The notes: generated by a model from the sequence alone, not told the origin. 51,040 nucleotides of DNA from Streptomyces atriruber (GCF_001418325.1 NZ_LIPN01000194.1:1-51040), one strand, 5' to 3'. Counted from the first letter of the stretch, positions 25,116-33,588 are shown. Program-made: numbers and translations.

Positions 25116-25553
25116 ATGAGCAGCACAGTTGGCACCGCGAACTTCGTCTCCGTCCGCATCATCACCGGCGACGTCGCCCGCCTCGTCGAGTTCTACGAGA
25201 AGGCCACCGGCGCGCAGGCGTCCTGGGCCACCGAGGACTTCGCCGAACTCAGGACCCCGGCCGCCACCCTGGCGATAGCGGGCACGCGCACCGTCCCGCT
25301 GTTCGCGCCCGGGTCCGCACGTCCGGCCGACAATCACAGCGTGATCATCGAGTACCTCGTCGACGACGTGGACCGCGTGCACGAGAACCTGACCGGCTGG
25401 GTCACCGACTTCGTCGGCGGGCCGACGACCATGCCCTGGGGCAACCGGTCCCTGCTGCTCCGCGACCCCGACGGCAACCTCGTCAACTTCTTCACGCCCG
25501 TCGCCCCGGCGGCCGTCGCGAAGTTCGCTGGCTGCTCTCCGGCCGCAGGGTGA
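25116..25553 (+). CDS. VOC family (glyoxalase/bleomycin-resistance) protein
   Basis: 145 aa with two paired beta-alpha-beta-beta-beta modules. The first reads NFVSVRIITGDVARLVEFYEKATG and the second carries WGNRSLLLRDPDGNLVNFFTP, the usual metal-binding Glu/His segment variant of the family. The start has AAGGAGAAGAGC upstream. WYL/VOC divergent pairs are common in actinomycetes and the WYL protein probably controls it. The 3' end overlaps the converging gene by 62 bp. Confidence 0.85.
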   Translation: MSSTVGTANFVSVRIITGDVARLVEFYEKATGAQASWATEDFAELRTPAATLAIAGTRTVPLFAPGSARPADNHSVIIEYLVDDVDRVHENLTGWVTDFVGGPTTMPWGNRSLLLRDPDGNLVNFFTPVAPAAVAKFAGCSPAAG

Positions 25554-26118
25554 GCCGCCACCGGCCGTGCCCCCGGATCTGCAGCAGGCCTTCGCCCGGC
25601 AAGGTCACGGTCCCCCGCAGAGCCTGGCCCTCCGTGAGCCGTTGCTCCTGCCCGGAGTCGGTGAGGGTACGGAAAGTGAGTTCTCCGCCTTCACCGCTCG
25701 TCCACTCGAAGCCCAGCCTCGCCGCCCCGCCCGAATAGTTCAGAAGGTCCCAGTGCTTGCCGGTGACCTCTCCTCCGAGCTGCGTCAACTCGTCGAGGCG
25801 CAGCACGCGCAGGTGCCACGGCCCGTGCGTGACGGAGTTTCCCCTGGTGCTGAACCGACGGATGCGGAAACTGCGGTAGCGCGGAGGCAGGACGAAGCGG
25901 TTGGGGCCCAGCCCCATGATGGTCGCCAGGCACGGACCGAGGGACTCGTGGTCCGGCCCCCGGTCCAGCGCGTGCAGGTGGTACTGCGAGGTGAACCAGC
26001 CACCCCGGAAATCCATCACCGTCGGCATCTTCGGGTCTTCGTCATCCGCATCTCGCGGAGGCATTTCGACCACCCGGTTGCGCCACCCGCTCACCGAGAA
26101 TCCAGTACGGTCCGCCAT
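25492..26118 (-). CDS. Hypothetical protein, unknown family
   Basis: About 208 aa from ATG 26118 (MADRTGFSVSG); a longer in-frame start at 26217 exists. There is no signal peptide, no obvious domain and no catalytic motif. The C-terminal half (LNYSGGAARLGFEWTSGEGGELTFRTL ... LPGEGLLQIRGHGRWRLTLRPE) is strand-rich, possibly a beta-sandwich. Codon usage looks normal for the genome. It overlaps the converging VOC gene by 62 bp. I do not recognise it. Confidence 0.6.
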   Translation of the reverse strand: MADRTGFSVSGWRNRVVEMPPRDADDEDPKMPTVMDFRGGWFTSQYHLHALDRGPDHESLGPCLATIMGLGPNRFVLPPRYRSFRIRRFSTRGNSVTHGPWHLRVLRLDELTQLGGEVTGKHWDLLNYSGGAARLGFEWTSGEGGELTFRTLTDSGQEQRLTEGQALRGTVTLPGEGLLQIRGHGRWRLTLRPESSQRTSRRPPGRRA

Positions 26119-26165
26119 CCCCGCCAGCCCCCTGCCCCTCGTCCACGCATGTAGCGACCCGCAAT

Positions 26166-26624
26166 CTATACCTGCGTCGGGTGAGCCTCGCGCCAGGCCG
26201 CCATGGAGAGGTTCCACCCATCGCCGTCGAGCGCGGTGAGCGAGGCAGGGAAGAGCCCGTCCTCCTCCTTGGCGATGTGCCGATGCAGCTCGTCGACGGC
26301 TTCGACGAGGGTGCGTACGTCACCGGGGGCCGACAGGTCGAGGGCGGGCAACAGGGCGGCCAGCTCGCGGTGTTCGACCTCCAGGTCCGCGATGTGGTCC
26401 GCGTACTCGGGATCCTCGCGCATCACCGTGAAGAGACCGTTCTCCTCGCCCCGCCAGTGCGCGTCCAGTTCGCGGGCCATCTCGTCCACGAGTACGCGCG
26501 CCCGGTCCGTGTCACCCCTTTCCAGCGCCCGGACCGCATCCCCCGCGGCGTTGGTCACGCGCTCGTGCTCGGCGATGAACTCCTTGATGAGAGGCACCTC
26601 TCGGCAACCGCAGTAGTGGCACAT
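26166..26624 (-). CDS. Hemerythrin-like domain protein
   Basis: 152 aa. His/Glu positions typical of bacterial hemerythrin-HHE domains are present: FIAEHERVTN, LDAHWRGEENGLFTVMR, DLEVEHRELAAL and LHRHIAKEEDGLFPASL. This would bind a di-iron centre. The N-terminus MCHYCGCRE is a family-typical Cys-rich motif, which is why I chose ATG 26624 although its ribosome binding site is weak. Likely role in O2, NO or iron sensing in the cytosol. Confidence 0.85.
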   Translation of the reverse strand: MCHYCGCREVPLIKEFIAEHERVTNAAGDAVRALERGDTDRARVLVDEMARELDAHWRGEENGLFTVMREDPEYADHIADLEVEHRELAALLPALDLSAPGDVRTLVEAVDELHRHIAKEEDGLFPASLTALDGDGWNLSMAAWREAHPTQV

Positions 26625-26706
26625 GAGGGTGTTCCAGGCGAGATACCGGCTCCGGGTGGAGTGCCACGCGCGTGTTCCGGCCGCTGTCACCCCCACCTCA
26701 CGGGCC

Positions 26707-27546
26707 TCACCGCATCGGGGTGTCGTCCGCGTCGTACGGGAGGGTGGAGATGACGTCGGCGTAGCCCCGTTCCATGGCCTGCCGTTGGCGGGCGATGTGC
26801 GGACTCGCGGGGTGCGCGGCCAGGCGCGCCATCCGGTCCCGGTGCGACTTGGTGATCTGTTCCGCGGTCGCCCGCCAGTCGGCTTCGTCCGGTACGCGGA
26901 CCAGTTCCACGCAGGCCGGTGGCGTGCCCTCCGCCAGCGCGGCCGCCGCCCGGTCGTGGCCGTCGAGGAGCAGCCAGCCGTCCAGGAAGGACACCCACCA
27001 CAGCAGCACGGGCGCGAGCGTGCCCTCGCGGGCGTGCTTGCGCTGGGCCTTGACGCGCGGGGCGTCCGGCGCGGGGAGCGGGCGCAGCGGCAGGACCCCG
27101 TGCCACCCTCCCCCGCAGAGCAGTTCGAGGGTGGCGTCGGGCCAGTCCTGGACGAGGTCGCAGCTCCAGATGCCGGGAGCGAACGTGGTGCGCGGGGACA
27201 GTCGCCAGCGTCCGTGGTGGAGGGGGCCGTGTCCCTTCGCGTCCTCCAGCCCGCGCGCGTACCGGTGGGTCCAGTCGCCCCCGGCCCGCATCATCGCGGC
27301 GGACAGGGGCGGCAGCGGGGAGCGGTGTCCCGGCAGGCGGTGCAGGTGGAGGTCGCGGCAGCATCCGTCCCCCTCCGACCGGGCCCGGATCAAGGGCCGT
27401 TCGCCCTGCAGCAGGGTCCAGTCGCGGCCGGTCGCCCGCTCGAAGCGCAGCGACGGCACGGAGTGCGGCACACCGTCCGGCTCGGCATCCGGCACGGTCA
27501 GGACGAGCCCGCCTCCCGGCAGTGGTTCCCTCGTCGCCCTGGTCAT
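26707..27546 (-). CDS. Hypothetical protein with ParB-like 'LLLDGHDR' segment
   Basis: 279 aa from ATG 27546 (MTRATREPLPGGG); upstream in-frame residues are arginine/proline-rich and unlikely. I do not recognise a family. A WWVSFLDGWLLLDGHDRAAAAL segment resembles the ParB/Srx-type DGHHR motif, which may point to a nucleotide-binding fold. WSCDLVQDWPDATLELLCGGG is also conserved-looking. No membrane helices or signal. It is upstream of, and co-directional with, the hemerythrin gene. Confidence 0.55.
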   Translation of the reverse strand: MTRATREPLPGGGLVLTVPDAEPDGVPHSVPSLRFERATGRDWTLLQGERPLIRARSEGDGCCRDLHLHRLPGHRSPLPPLSAAMMRAGGDWTHRYARGLEDAKGHGPLHHGRWRLSPRTTFAPGIWSCDLVQDWPDATLELLCGGGWHGVLPLRPLPAPDAPRVKAQRKHAREGTLAPVLLWWVSFLDGWLLLDGHDRAAAALAEGTPPACVELVRVPDEADWRATAEQITKSHRDRMARLAAHPASPHIARQRQAMERGYADVISTLPYDADDTPMR

Positions 27547-27622
27547 GGGATCAGTCTCGGTACGAGGGGCCGGGCACGGCAAGAACGTTTCGTCTCGCTG
27601 ATGGCCGCTTCGCGTGCCGTCG

Positions 27623-29638
27623 TCACGCGAGCGCGTCCGCGATGCGGGAGAGCCAGTGGTCCACGGATCCGGCGGTGAGCACCCCGCTCCCCGCACCCGC
27701 CTGCTGCCCGGCGGCGGGCTGCAGGCGCGCACGGACCAGCTCAAGTCCGGGCCGGTCGCCCGATCTCAGGGCCGCCTCCGCCGCCACGCAGCACAATGCC
27801 TCGTAGAGCAGGTCCGGCGGCGGTTCGGGGAGCGCCCGCAGTGCCGCGCGTGCCTGGGCTTGGCGTCCCGTCTCCGCGAGTGCCAGCGCCTCGGCCCAGG
27901 GGCGGTGCGGGCCCCAGTCCATCGTCAGGTCGACGTCGGGGCGGCGCCGGTTCGCCAGGCGCAGGGTCACCAGCGCCAGCGGCAGCAGCCCCGCACGCAT
28001 CCCCGGCATCCCGGCCTGGTCCAGATGCTCGGCCGCGACGCGCGTGGCGGTCTCGGCGCGCGCCACTTCCCCGGCGGCGGCCAGCCGCATGGCCTCGTAC
28101 CACCGCGTGAAGATGCCCACCAGCGGCAGTTCGTGGCGCTCCGAGAGCCGTGTCGCGGCGGCCGCGTGTGCGTCGGCCGCCGGGAAGTCGGCGAGCGCGG
28201 AGTGTGCCTGCAGGCGGATGAGGTGGCCGAGCACCTCGAAGGTCACCAGACCGTGCCGGGCGGAGAGTTCGACGAGCTCGGCGCCGATGGCGTCGCGCCG
28301 TGGGGCCAGGCCCGCGCGGGTGAAGGACTGCATGAACGTCCCGTTGAGCGCGAACGCGAGCAACGCGGGATCGTCGAGATGCCGGGCGAGCCGTTGCGCC
28401 TCGTGTGCGGCTTCCGGTCCGCGCGGTGTTCTGGCGCCGCGCGTCTCCACCGCGACGGTGGCGAGGAGACGGCAGCGCGTCGCGCCGGACGCGTCCTCCG
28501 GCAGGTGCGCGAGGGTCCGTTCCGCGGCCGCGACGATCTGCCGGGCGAGCTCCGGGTCGTCGCCGCGCGTCCAGATCGCGGGGACGTCGAAGGCGCCGAT
28601 CACGCGGGCGGTCAGCTCCGTGTCGCCGTACTCCTCGGCCGCCTCGATCACCGCCATGCGGTGGCGCCGGGCAGCCTCCAGTCCCCCGGCGCCGGTCACG
28701 GCGAGGCTGCGGACGAGGCCGACGGTCGACTCCAGGCGGGCGCGGGCCCCGGCCTCGACGGTGCGGTCGTACGAGGCGGCGGCCTCGCTCCAGAGCCGGG
28801 ACGCCGTCGCGGCCGGGCCGGACGGCGCGGTCGTGAGGGTCGCCGGACGGGGTCCTCCGGCCGGGTCCAGGGCGGCGTCCTGCGCGAGGATGTCCGCCTC
28901 GAGGCGGCGCAGGCCGGGGCCCGGGTCGAGCCCCAGCTCGTCGGCGAGCGCGGCGCGGGCGCGGCGCAGCGTCGCGAGCGCGTCGCCCTGCCGACCGGTC
29001 CGGTACAGCGCGAGGGCCAGCAGCCGCCAGGCGTCCTCGCGCCACGGGTGGCGGGTCACGTGCGCGTCGAGGTCGGGCACGACGTCGGCGGCACCGCCGA
29101 GCGCCAGCGATGCCTCGGCGCGCCGCTCGACGGCCAGCGCCCGCAGTTCGGCGAGCCGGGAACGCTCCGTGCGCGCCCATTCCTCGTCCGCGAACTCGGC
29201 GTAGGCAGGCCCACGCCACAAGCCAAGTGCCTCGTCGAGGCGGTGCAGGGCGTCCCGCGGCGGCAGGTCCCTGGCCTCGCCCACGGCCGTCTCGAAGCGC
29301 CAGGCGTCCACGGCGTCCGGCGCGGCCCGCAGCGCGTAGCCGGGGCCCTCGGTCACGAGGAGGCGGGCGGGGGCGCGGTGCGGCCGGTCGGGTTCCAGGA
29401 CCTTGCGCAGTGCGGCGACGAACGTCCGGACCGTTCCCAGTGCGCGTTCCGGCGGGTCCTCCCACAGGTCGTCGATGAGGCGCGGGACGGGCACGACATG
29501 GCGGCGGGCGACGATCAGCCGGGCCAGGACGGCCCGCTGGCGCGGCCCGGCCAGGGCGAGCGGGCCGTCGGGGTTCCAGGCCGCCACGGGGCCGAGGACA
29601 CCGAACCCGACCTGCTCCGTCGCCGTCATGCCCGACAC
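27623..29638 (-). CDS. SARP/AfsR-type transcriptional regulator with TPR-like C-terminus
   Basis: 671 aa. The N-terminal OmpR-like winged helix reads FGVLGPVAAW..., RQRAVLARLIV, PVPRLIDDLWEDPPERALGTVRTFVAALRK. The bacterial transcriptional activation domain follows (YALRAAPDAVDAWRFETAV ... DEWARTERSRLAELRALAVERRAEASLALG ... YRTGRQGDALATLRRARAALADELGLDPGPGL). No NB-ARC ATPase motif is visible; the remaining C-terminal 400 residues are helix-repeat rich. SARPs activate antibiotic and stress genes. GTG 29638 follows GGAG. An 11-bp-periodic heptamer array typical of SARP binding lies between it and the divergent hydrolase. Confidence 0.88.
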   Translation of the reverse strand: MSGMTATEQVGFGVLGPVAAWNPDGPLALAGPRQRAVLARLIVARRHVVPVPRLIDDLWEDPPERALGTVRTFVAALRKVLEPDRPHRAPARLLVTEGPGYALRAAPDAVDAWRFETAVGEARDLPPRDALHRLDEALGLWRGPAYAEFADEEWARTERSRLAELRALAVERRAEASLALGGAADVVPDLDAHVTRHPWREDAWRLLALALYRTGRQGDALATLRRARAALADELGLDPGPGLRRLEADILAQDAALDPAGGPRPATLTTAPSGPAATASRLWSEAAASYDRTVEAGARARLESTVGLVRSLAVTGAGGLEAARRHRMAVIEAAEEYGDTELTARVIGAFDVPAIWTRGDDPELARQIVAAAERTLAHLPEDASGATRCRLLATVAVETRGARTPRGPEAAHEAQRLARHLDDPALLAFALNGTFMQSFTRAGLAPRRDAIGAELVELSARHGLVTFEVLGHLIRLQAHSALADFPAADAHAAAATRLSERHELPLVGIFTRWYEAMRLAAAGEVARAETATRVAAEHLDQAGMPGMRAGLLPLALVTLRLANRRRPDVDLTMDWGPHRPWAEALALAETGRQAQARAALRALPEPPPDLLYEALCCVAAEAALRSGDRPGLELVRARLQPAAGQQAGAGSGVLTAGSVDHWLSRIADALA

Positions 29639-29671
29639 GTGCGCTCCACCGCGCTCTCCGTACCCGTCGCT

Positions 29672-29733
29672 CACCGGAGGTCTGCCGTTCGCTCGCTGAT
29701 GGCATGCCGTCCGTTCACTGATCGCTTGCTGAT
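29672..29733 (+). promoter_or_regulatory. 11-bp-periodic heptamer direct repeats, predicted SARP operator
   Basis: Heptamers at 29683 (TGCCGTT), 29694 (CGCTGAT), 29705 (TGCCGTC), 29716 (CACTGAT) and 29727 (TGCTGAT) start at exact 11-bp intervals; a weaker one lies at 29672. SARP proteins (ActII-ORF4, DnrI, AfsR) bind such repeats at 11- or 22-bp spacing. A CAGGCT (29744-29749) lies about 10 bp after the last repeat as a possible -10 of the hydrolase gene. Confidence 0.65.
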
Positions 29734-29799
29734 TCACCGGCGGCAGGCTGAAGACGTCCGCCGCCGGCGGCCTCGCACCATCCTCCCGGAGAACTCGCC

Positions 29800-30678
29800 A
29801 TGACACCCACCCTGCCCGGCTTCGACCACCAGCACGTCCCTGTCGCGGACGGCGTACGTCTCCACGTCGCCGTCGGCGGCTCCGGCAGCCCCGTCGTGCT
29901 GCTGCACGGCTTCCCGCAGACGCATCTGATGTGGCGGCACGTGGCGGCCGACCTCGCGAGGGAGCACACCGTGATCTGCCCCGACCTGCGCGGGTACGGC
30001 GCCAGCGACAAGCCCGCCGACATCGACGGGGAAACGTACTCCAAGCGGACGATGGCGGGCGACGTCGTCGCGCTCGCCCGCGCCCTCGGCCACGACCGCT
30101 TCGCCCTCGCCGGGCACGACCGCGGCGCCCTCGTCGCCGTACGGGCCGGGCTCGACCATCCGGCAGCGGTCTCGCACCTCCTGTCCCTCGACGTGCTGCC
30201 GACCCTCGACATGTGGGACGTCATGCACGGCACGACGGCAGCGGTCGGCTTCCACCTCTATCTCATGGCCCAGCAGCCCGGCCTGCCCGAGGAGTTGATC
30301 GGTGCCGCCCCGGACGCGTTCTTCGGCCACTTCCTCGACATCTGGACGCGCGATCCCGACGCGATCCCCGCCGACGTACGGGCCTCCTACCTCAAGGCGT
30401 CCCGCGAAGCCGTGCCGTCCATCGTCGCGGACTGCCGTGCCTCCGCCCACATCGACGTGCGGCACGACCAGGCCGACCGGGACGCGGGCAACCGCCTCAC
30501 CATGCCGGTGTCCGTGCTCCAGCAGGACTGGGGAGCGGCGCTCGGCTTCGACGCCGCCGCGCTGTGGCGTGCCTGGGCCCCCGACCTGCGCCACGGGACC
30601 GTGAGCTGCGGTCATTTCATGGCGGAGGAGGAGCCGACCGTGGTCAGCGGGGCGATCCGCGATCTGCTCGCCCGCTGA
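29800..30678 (+). CDS. Alpha/beta hydrolase, haloacetate-dehalogenase/epoxide-hydrolase type
   Basis: 292 aa. The oxyanion motif is LLHGFPQT, the nucleophile elbow GHDRGA puts Asp107 as nucleophile, and SCGHFMAEE supplies the catalytic His. Asp nucleophile and HGFPQT are characteristic of haloacetate dehalogenases and soluble epoxide hydrolases. The second arginine of fluoroacetate dehalogenases (four residues after the nucleophile) is Leu here, and the halide-pocket His-Trp pair is His-Leu (GFHLYLMAQ), so fluoroacetate activity is doubtful. It is divergent from the SARP gene across a putative SARP operator, and converges with a HAD dehalogenase-like gene. Confidence 0.83.
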   Translation: MTPTLPGFDHQHVPVADGVRLHVAVGGSGSPVVLLHGFPQTHLMWRHVAADLAREHTVICPDLRGYGASDKPADIDGETYSKRTMAGDVVALARALGHDRFALAGHDRGALVAVRAGLDHPAAVSHLLSLDVLPTLDMWDVMHGTTAAVGFHLYLMAQQPGLPEELIGAAPDAFFGHFLDIWTRDPDAIPADVRASYLKASREAVPSIVADCRASAHIDVRHDQADRDAGNRLTMPVSVLQQDWGAALGFDAAALWRAWAPDLRHGTVSCGHFMAEEEPTVVSGAIRDLLAR

Positions 30679-30690
30679 CGGAAGTCCTCG

Positions 30691-31386
30691 CTATCCCCGG
30701 ATGCGTTCGAGTTGCCCGGACAGGTCGGCCAGGCCGTCGGCGTAGAGATCGAAGGTGTCCGAGGGAGCGGGCGGATCGCCCACGGGGCGCGCGACGTAGG
30801 CGGTGCGCAGGCCGAGCTGTTGTGCCGCGCGCAGGTCCCAGGCGTGGGTGGCGGCCATCAGCAGCCGCTCCGGCGGATGTCCGGAGACGGTGACGGCCAG
30901 TTGGTAGACCGCAGGGTCGGGCTTGTAGGACCGGGCGTCCTCGGCGGACAGCGCCTGGTGCCAGCGCAGTCCGGCGTAGGCGTTGAGTTCGAGCAGCGCC
31001 GATCTGCTCGCGTTGGAGAGCCCGATCAGCGGAAACCGTTCGGCGAGCCGTGCGAGCCCGGCCACCGTGTCGGGCCAGGGCGGGAGCCTTCGACCCGACG
31101 GAGCCAGCGCCGCCACCGAGGCCGCGTCGTCGACGCCCACGGCGGCGGCGACGAGCCGGGCTGCCTCCAGGTCGAGGGCGTCGCTGGCACGGTAGGGCCG
31201 GGCGCCTTCGGCCATGCTCCGCTGTTCGCGGTCGATGTGCTCCTGCCACACCGACAGGAGCCGCTCGACCTCGGAATCGTCGAGCGAGGGAGCGAGTCCA
31301 CGGATTCCGGCGCGGATCCCGGCGGGTTCGTCGACGAGCGTGCCGAGGACGTCAAACACGACGGCATCGATCTCGAACTCTGGCAT
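30691..31386 (-). CDS. HAD hydrolase, type II (S)-2-haloacid dehalogenase-like
   Basis: 231 aa. HAD motif I is AVVFDVLGTLVDEP (Asp12 nucleophile), motif II LIGLSNAS, motif III Lys in ARSYKPDPAVYQ, and the final acidic motif lies in MAATHAWDLRAAQ. The sequence of motifs and the length match L-2-haloacid dehalogenases of the DhlB/L-DEX type, although the first motif (FDVLGT versus FDAYGT) differs. Phosphatase activity on another substrate cannot be excluded. ATG 31386 has AGGAG upstream. It converges on the alpha/beta hydrolase with a 12-bp gap. Confidence 0.83.
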   Translation of the reverse strand: MPEFEIDAVVFDVLGTLVDEPAGIRAGIRGLAPSLDDSEVERLLSVWQEHIDREQRSMAEGARPYRASDALDLEAARLVAAAVGVDDAASVAALAPSGRRLPPWPDTVAGLARLAERFPLIGLSNASRSALLELNAYAGLRWHQALSAEDARSYKPDPAVYQLAVTVSGHPPERLLMAATHAWDLRAAQQLGLRTAYVARPVGDPPAPSDTFDLYADGLADLSGQLERIRG

Positions 31387-31523
31387 GGGAGGGGTCTCCT
31401 GGTACGAGGCGAGGCGGGTGGGACGAAGAGCCGACTGTCAGCCCAACGCAACGCGACGCGAACCGAATTCCCCTTGCCGTACAGAGCGGTTGGGCGGTGC
31501 GGAGTCCGCGAGCCGGGGGTGGG

Positions 31524-32657
31524 TCACGAGGCCCCCTCGCCTTCGGTGAACGCGGCGATCAGGCTGTGGGGCGCGGTGTCGCCGAAGAGGAACTCGTGGA
31601 GCTGGATGCCGTCACGGGCGGCTTCGGCGCTGCGCGGGAACATGGCCTGCTCGTAGGCGGCGAGTGCGGCCTCGGTGTCGCCGGGGTGTGCGGCGAGGGC
31701 CCGGCCGAGCTCGGCACCGTCGAGCATGGCGAGGTTCGCACCATCGCCGTTCGGGATCGCCAGGTGAGCGGCGTCGCCGAGCAGGGTCACTCCTGGCACC
31801 CGCTCCCACCGGTGGTCGGCTGGCAGGGCGTGCAGCAGGCGCAGCACCGGCGGCGTGTCCGAGTCGGTGATCAGCGCGGTGAGCTCGGGCGCCCAGCCCT
31901 CGAACTCCCTTGCCACCCGCGCGACCGCCGCCTCCGCGTCACTGAAGTCGACGGCGGTGAACCACTCCTGTGCCTCGGTGAGCGCGACGTAGGTGTGGAG
32001 GGTGTCGCCCTGCTCGCGGTGGGCCTGTATTCCCTTGCCCGGTGCGGGCGCGAGCATCATCCCGCCGCCGACCGCCTTCGCGGTGTCCGGATGGCGGGTG
32101 TCGGCGTGGAACAGATAGGTCTCGACGAATGATCTGCCGGTGTACTCGGGGGTGACGTCGGTGAGCAGCGGCCGCACCCGTGACCACGCGCCGTCCGCGC
32201 CCACCAGCAGGTGCGTGACGGTGGTGGTGCCGTCGGCGAAGGTCACCTCGTGACCGCCTCCCCCGAGTGGCCGGGCCCCACTGACCTTCTGGCCCCACCG
32301 CACGGTGCCGGCAGGCAGGGAGTCGAGCAGGATCTGCCGCAGCTCGCCGCGCTGTACCTCGGGGCGGCCGCCCGTGCCGTCGTCGCCCTGGTCGAACAGG
32401 ACGGTCCCGTCGTGGTCGAGGACCCGCGTCGCCTGGCGGCCCTCCAGGACGAGGCTGCGGAACTCTTCGGTCAGGCCTGCCGCCGCAAGGGCGGGCTGGC
32501 CGTTGTGCTCGTGGATGTCGAGCATTCCGCCCTGCGCGCGAGCGGTGGGCGACACCTCCGCCTCGTGGACCGTGGACGGGATGCCGTGGACGTGCAGGAC
32601 GCGGGCGAGGGTCAGCCCGCCGAGCCCGGCGCCGATGATCGTGACGTGAGTGGTCAT
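31524..32657 (-). CDS. FAD-dependent monooxygenase, TetX-like
   Basis: 377 aa flavoprotein. The N-terminal Rossmann motif is VTIIGAGLGGLTLARVL, the middle has GRPEVQRGELRQILLDSLP (as in TetX), the ribose motif region is LLVGADGAWSRVR and the second FAD motif is VTLLGDAAHLAIPNGDGAN. Group A monooxygenases of this type hydroxylate aromatics or inactivate tetracyclines. The substrate is not predictable. ATG 32657 follows AAAGGAACC. It is divergent from a TetR gene with three palindromic operators between, so it is probably induced by a ligand of that TetR. Confidence 0.88.
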   Translation of the reverse strand: MTTHVTIIGAGLGGLTLARVLHVHGIPSTVHEAEVSPTARAQGGMLDIHEHNGQPALAAAGLTEEFRSLVLEGRQATRVLDHDGTVLFDQGDDGTGGRPEVQRGELRQILLDSLPAGTVRWGQKVSGARPLGGGGHEVTFADGTTTVTHLLVGADGAWSRVRPLLTDVTPEYTGRSFVETYLFHADTRHPDTAKAVGGGMMLAPAPGKGIQAHREQGDTLHTYVALTEAQEWFTAVDFSDAEAAVARVAREFEGWAPELTALITDSDTPPVLRLLHALPADHRWERVPGVTLLGDAAHLAIPNGDGANLAMLDGAELGRALAAHPGDTEAALAAYEQAMFPRSAEAARDGIQLHEFLFGDTAPHSLIAAFTEGEGAS

Positions 32658-32745
32658 GGTGGTTCCTTTCGTCGCGCACACCGGCGAGGCGCGCCCGTTC
32701 CGAGCCGGTGGCCCTCGTTACGAGCCACGAGCCACGAGCCGGTCC

Positions 32746-32817
32746 TGGAATGTTGTTCCAATGCCTCATCCAGACTGGAACGTCATTCCAGTGATGTCAA
32801 GCTGGAACGACGTTCCA
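32746..32817. promoter_or_regulatory. Three 15-bp palindromic operators in the TetR/monooxygenase intergenic
   Basis: TGGAATGTTGTTCCA (32746-32760), TGGAACGTCATTCCA (32776-32790) and TGGAACGACGTTCCA (32803-32817). All share TGGAA-N5-TTCCA. Start-to-start distances are 30 and 27 bp, about three helical turns. They cover the divergent promoter zone and probably bind the adjacent TetR repressor. Confidence 0.85.
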
Positions 32818-32838
32818 GTTGTGTGCCAGGATGGGAGG

Positions 32839-33567
32839 ATGACAACCAGAACGCGTCGCCCCGAGCGCCGCGAGAACCCCCTCTCTCGCGAGCGCATCGT
32901 CGCGGCCGCGGTCGAGCTGCTCGACGCGGACGGCGAAGGGAAACTCACGTTCCGCGCCCTGGCCGAGCGCCTGACCACAGGCCCCGGGGCGATCTACTGG
33001 CACGTGGCGAACAAGAGCGAGCTGCTCGACGCCGCCACCGACGCGGTTGTCGCCGACGCTCTGGCCGTCGAGTCCGACAGGCCCGTCGCGCCGGCCACGT
33101 CCGCCGCATCCACCACGACCGCGGATTCACCGCGGGACGGGATCCACACGGTCGCACTCGCCCTGTTCGACGCGATCGACGCGCACCCGTGGCTCGCCAC
33201 ACAGCTCGCCGCCCAACTCTCCCGCACTCCGGGGCAGTCGGTGGCGCCGAGGATCTTCGAAAGCATCGGTCGGCAGGTCAGCGCGCTCGAAGCGCCCGAG
33301 AGCAGCTGGTTCACGGTGACGTCCGCGTTGGTGCACTACATCCTCGGCGCCGCGGGCCAGAACGCGGCGAACGGCCGCACCCTCGGACCCGGCGCGGACC
33401 GCAGCGAGTTCCTCGACACCACCGCAAGGGCATGGGAAGCGCTCGACTCCGACGACTACCCCTTCACCCGGGCCGTCGCGGTGCAGATACGCGATCACGA
33501 CGACCGTGAGCAGTTCCTCGCGGGGATCGACCTCATCCTCAACGGAGTTGCGGCGACGCCCAGTTGA
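32839..33567 (+). CDS. TetR family regulator with TetR_C-type domain
   Basis: 242 aa. HTH: LSRERIVAAAVELLDADGEGKLTFRALAERLTTGPGAIYWHVANKSELLDAA; the IYWHV variant and GPGAIY are typical of TetR proteins with TetR_C_33-like ligand domains. C-terminal helices bind an unknown ligand. GGGAGG lies immediately before ATG 32839, so translation may be inefficient or leaderless. Three operator palindromes lie 20-90 bp upstream. It probably represses itself and the divergent TetX-like gene. Confidence 0.87.
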   Translation: MTTRTRRPERRENPLSRERIVAAAVELLDADGEGKLTFRALAERLTTGPGAIYWHVANKSELLDAATDAVVADALAVESDRPVAPATSAASTTTADSPRDGIHTVALALFDAIDAHPWLATQLAAQLSRTPGQSVAPRIFESIGRQVSALEAPESSWFTVTSALVHYILGAAGQNAANGRTLGPGADRSEFLDTTARAWEALDSDDYPFTRAVAVQIRDHDDREQFLAGIDLILNGVAATPS

Positions 33568-33573
33568 AAGACA

Positions 33574-33588
33574 CCCGCAACTAGCGGG
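33574..33588. terminator. Short hairpin between converging TetR and HxlR genes
   Basis: CCCGC-AACTA-GCGGG just after the TetR stop. It is weak (5 bp) but in the expected place. Confidence 0.4.

Noticed and set aside
27614..29803. A 729-codon plus-strand open frame antisense to the SARP gene
   Set aside because: Shadow frame; the SARP domains on the minus strand are unmistakable.
29800..30678. Naming the hydrolase a fluoroacetate dehalogenase
   Set aside because: The halide-pocket Trp and the second Arg of that subgroup are replaced by Leu.
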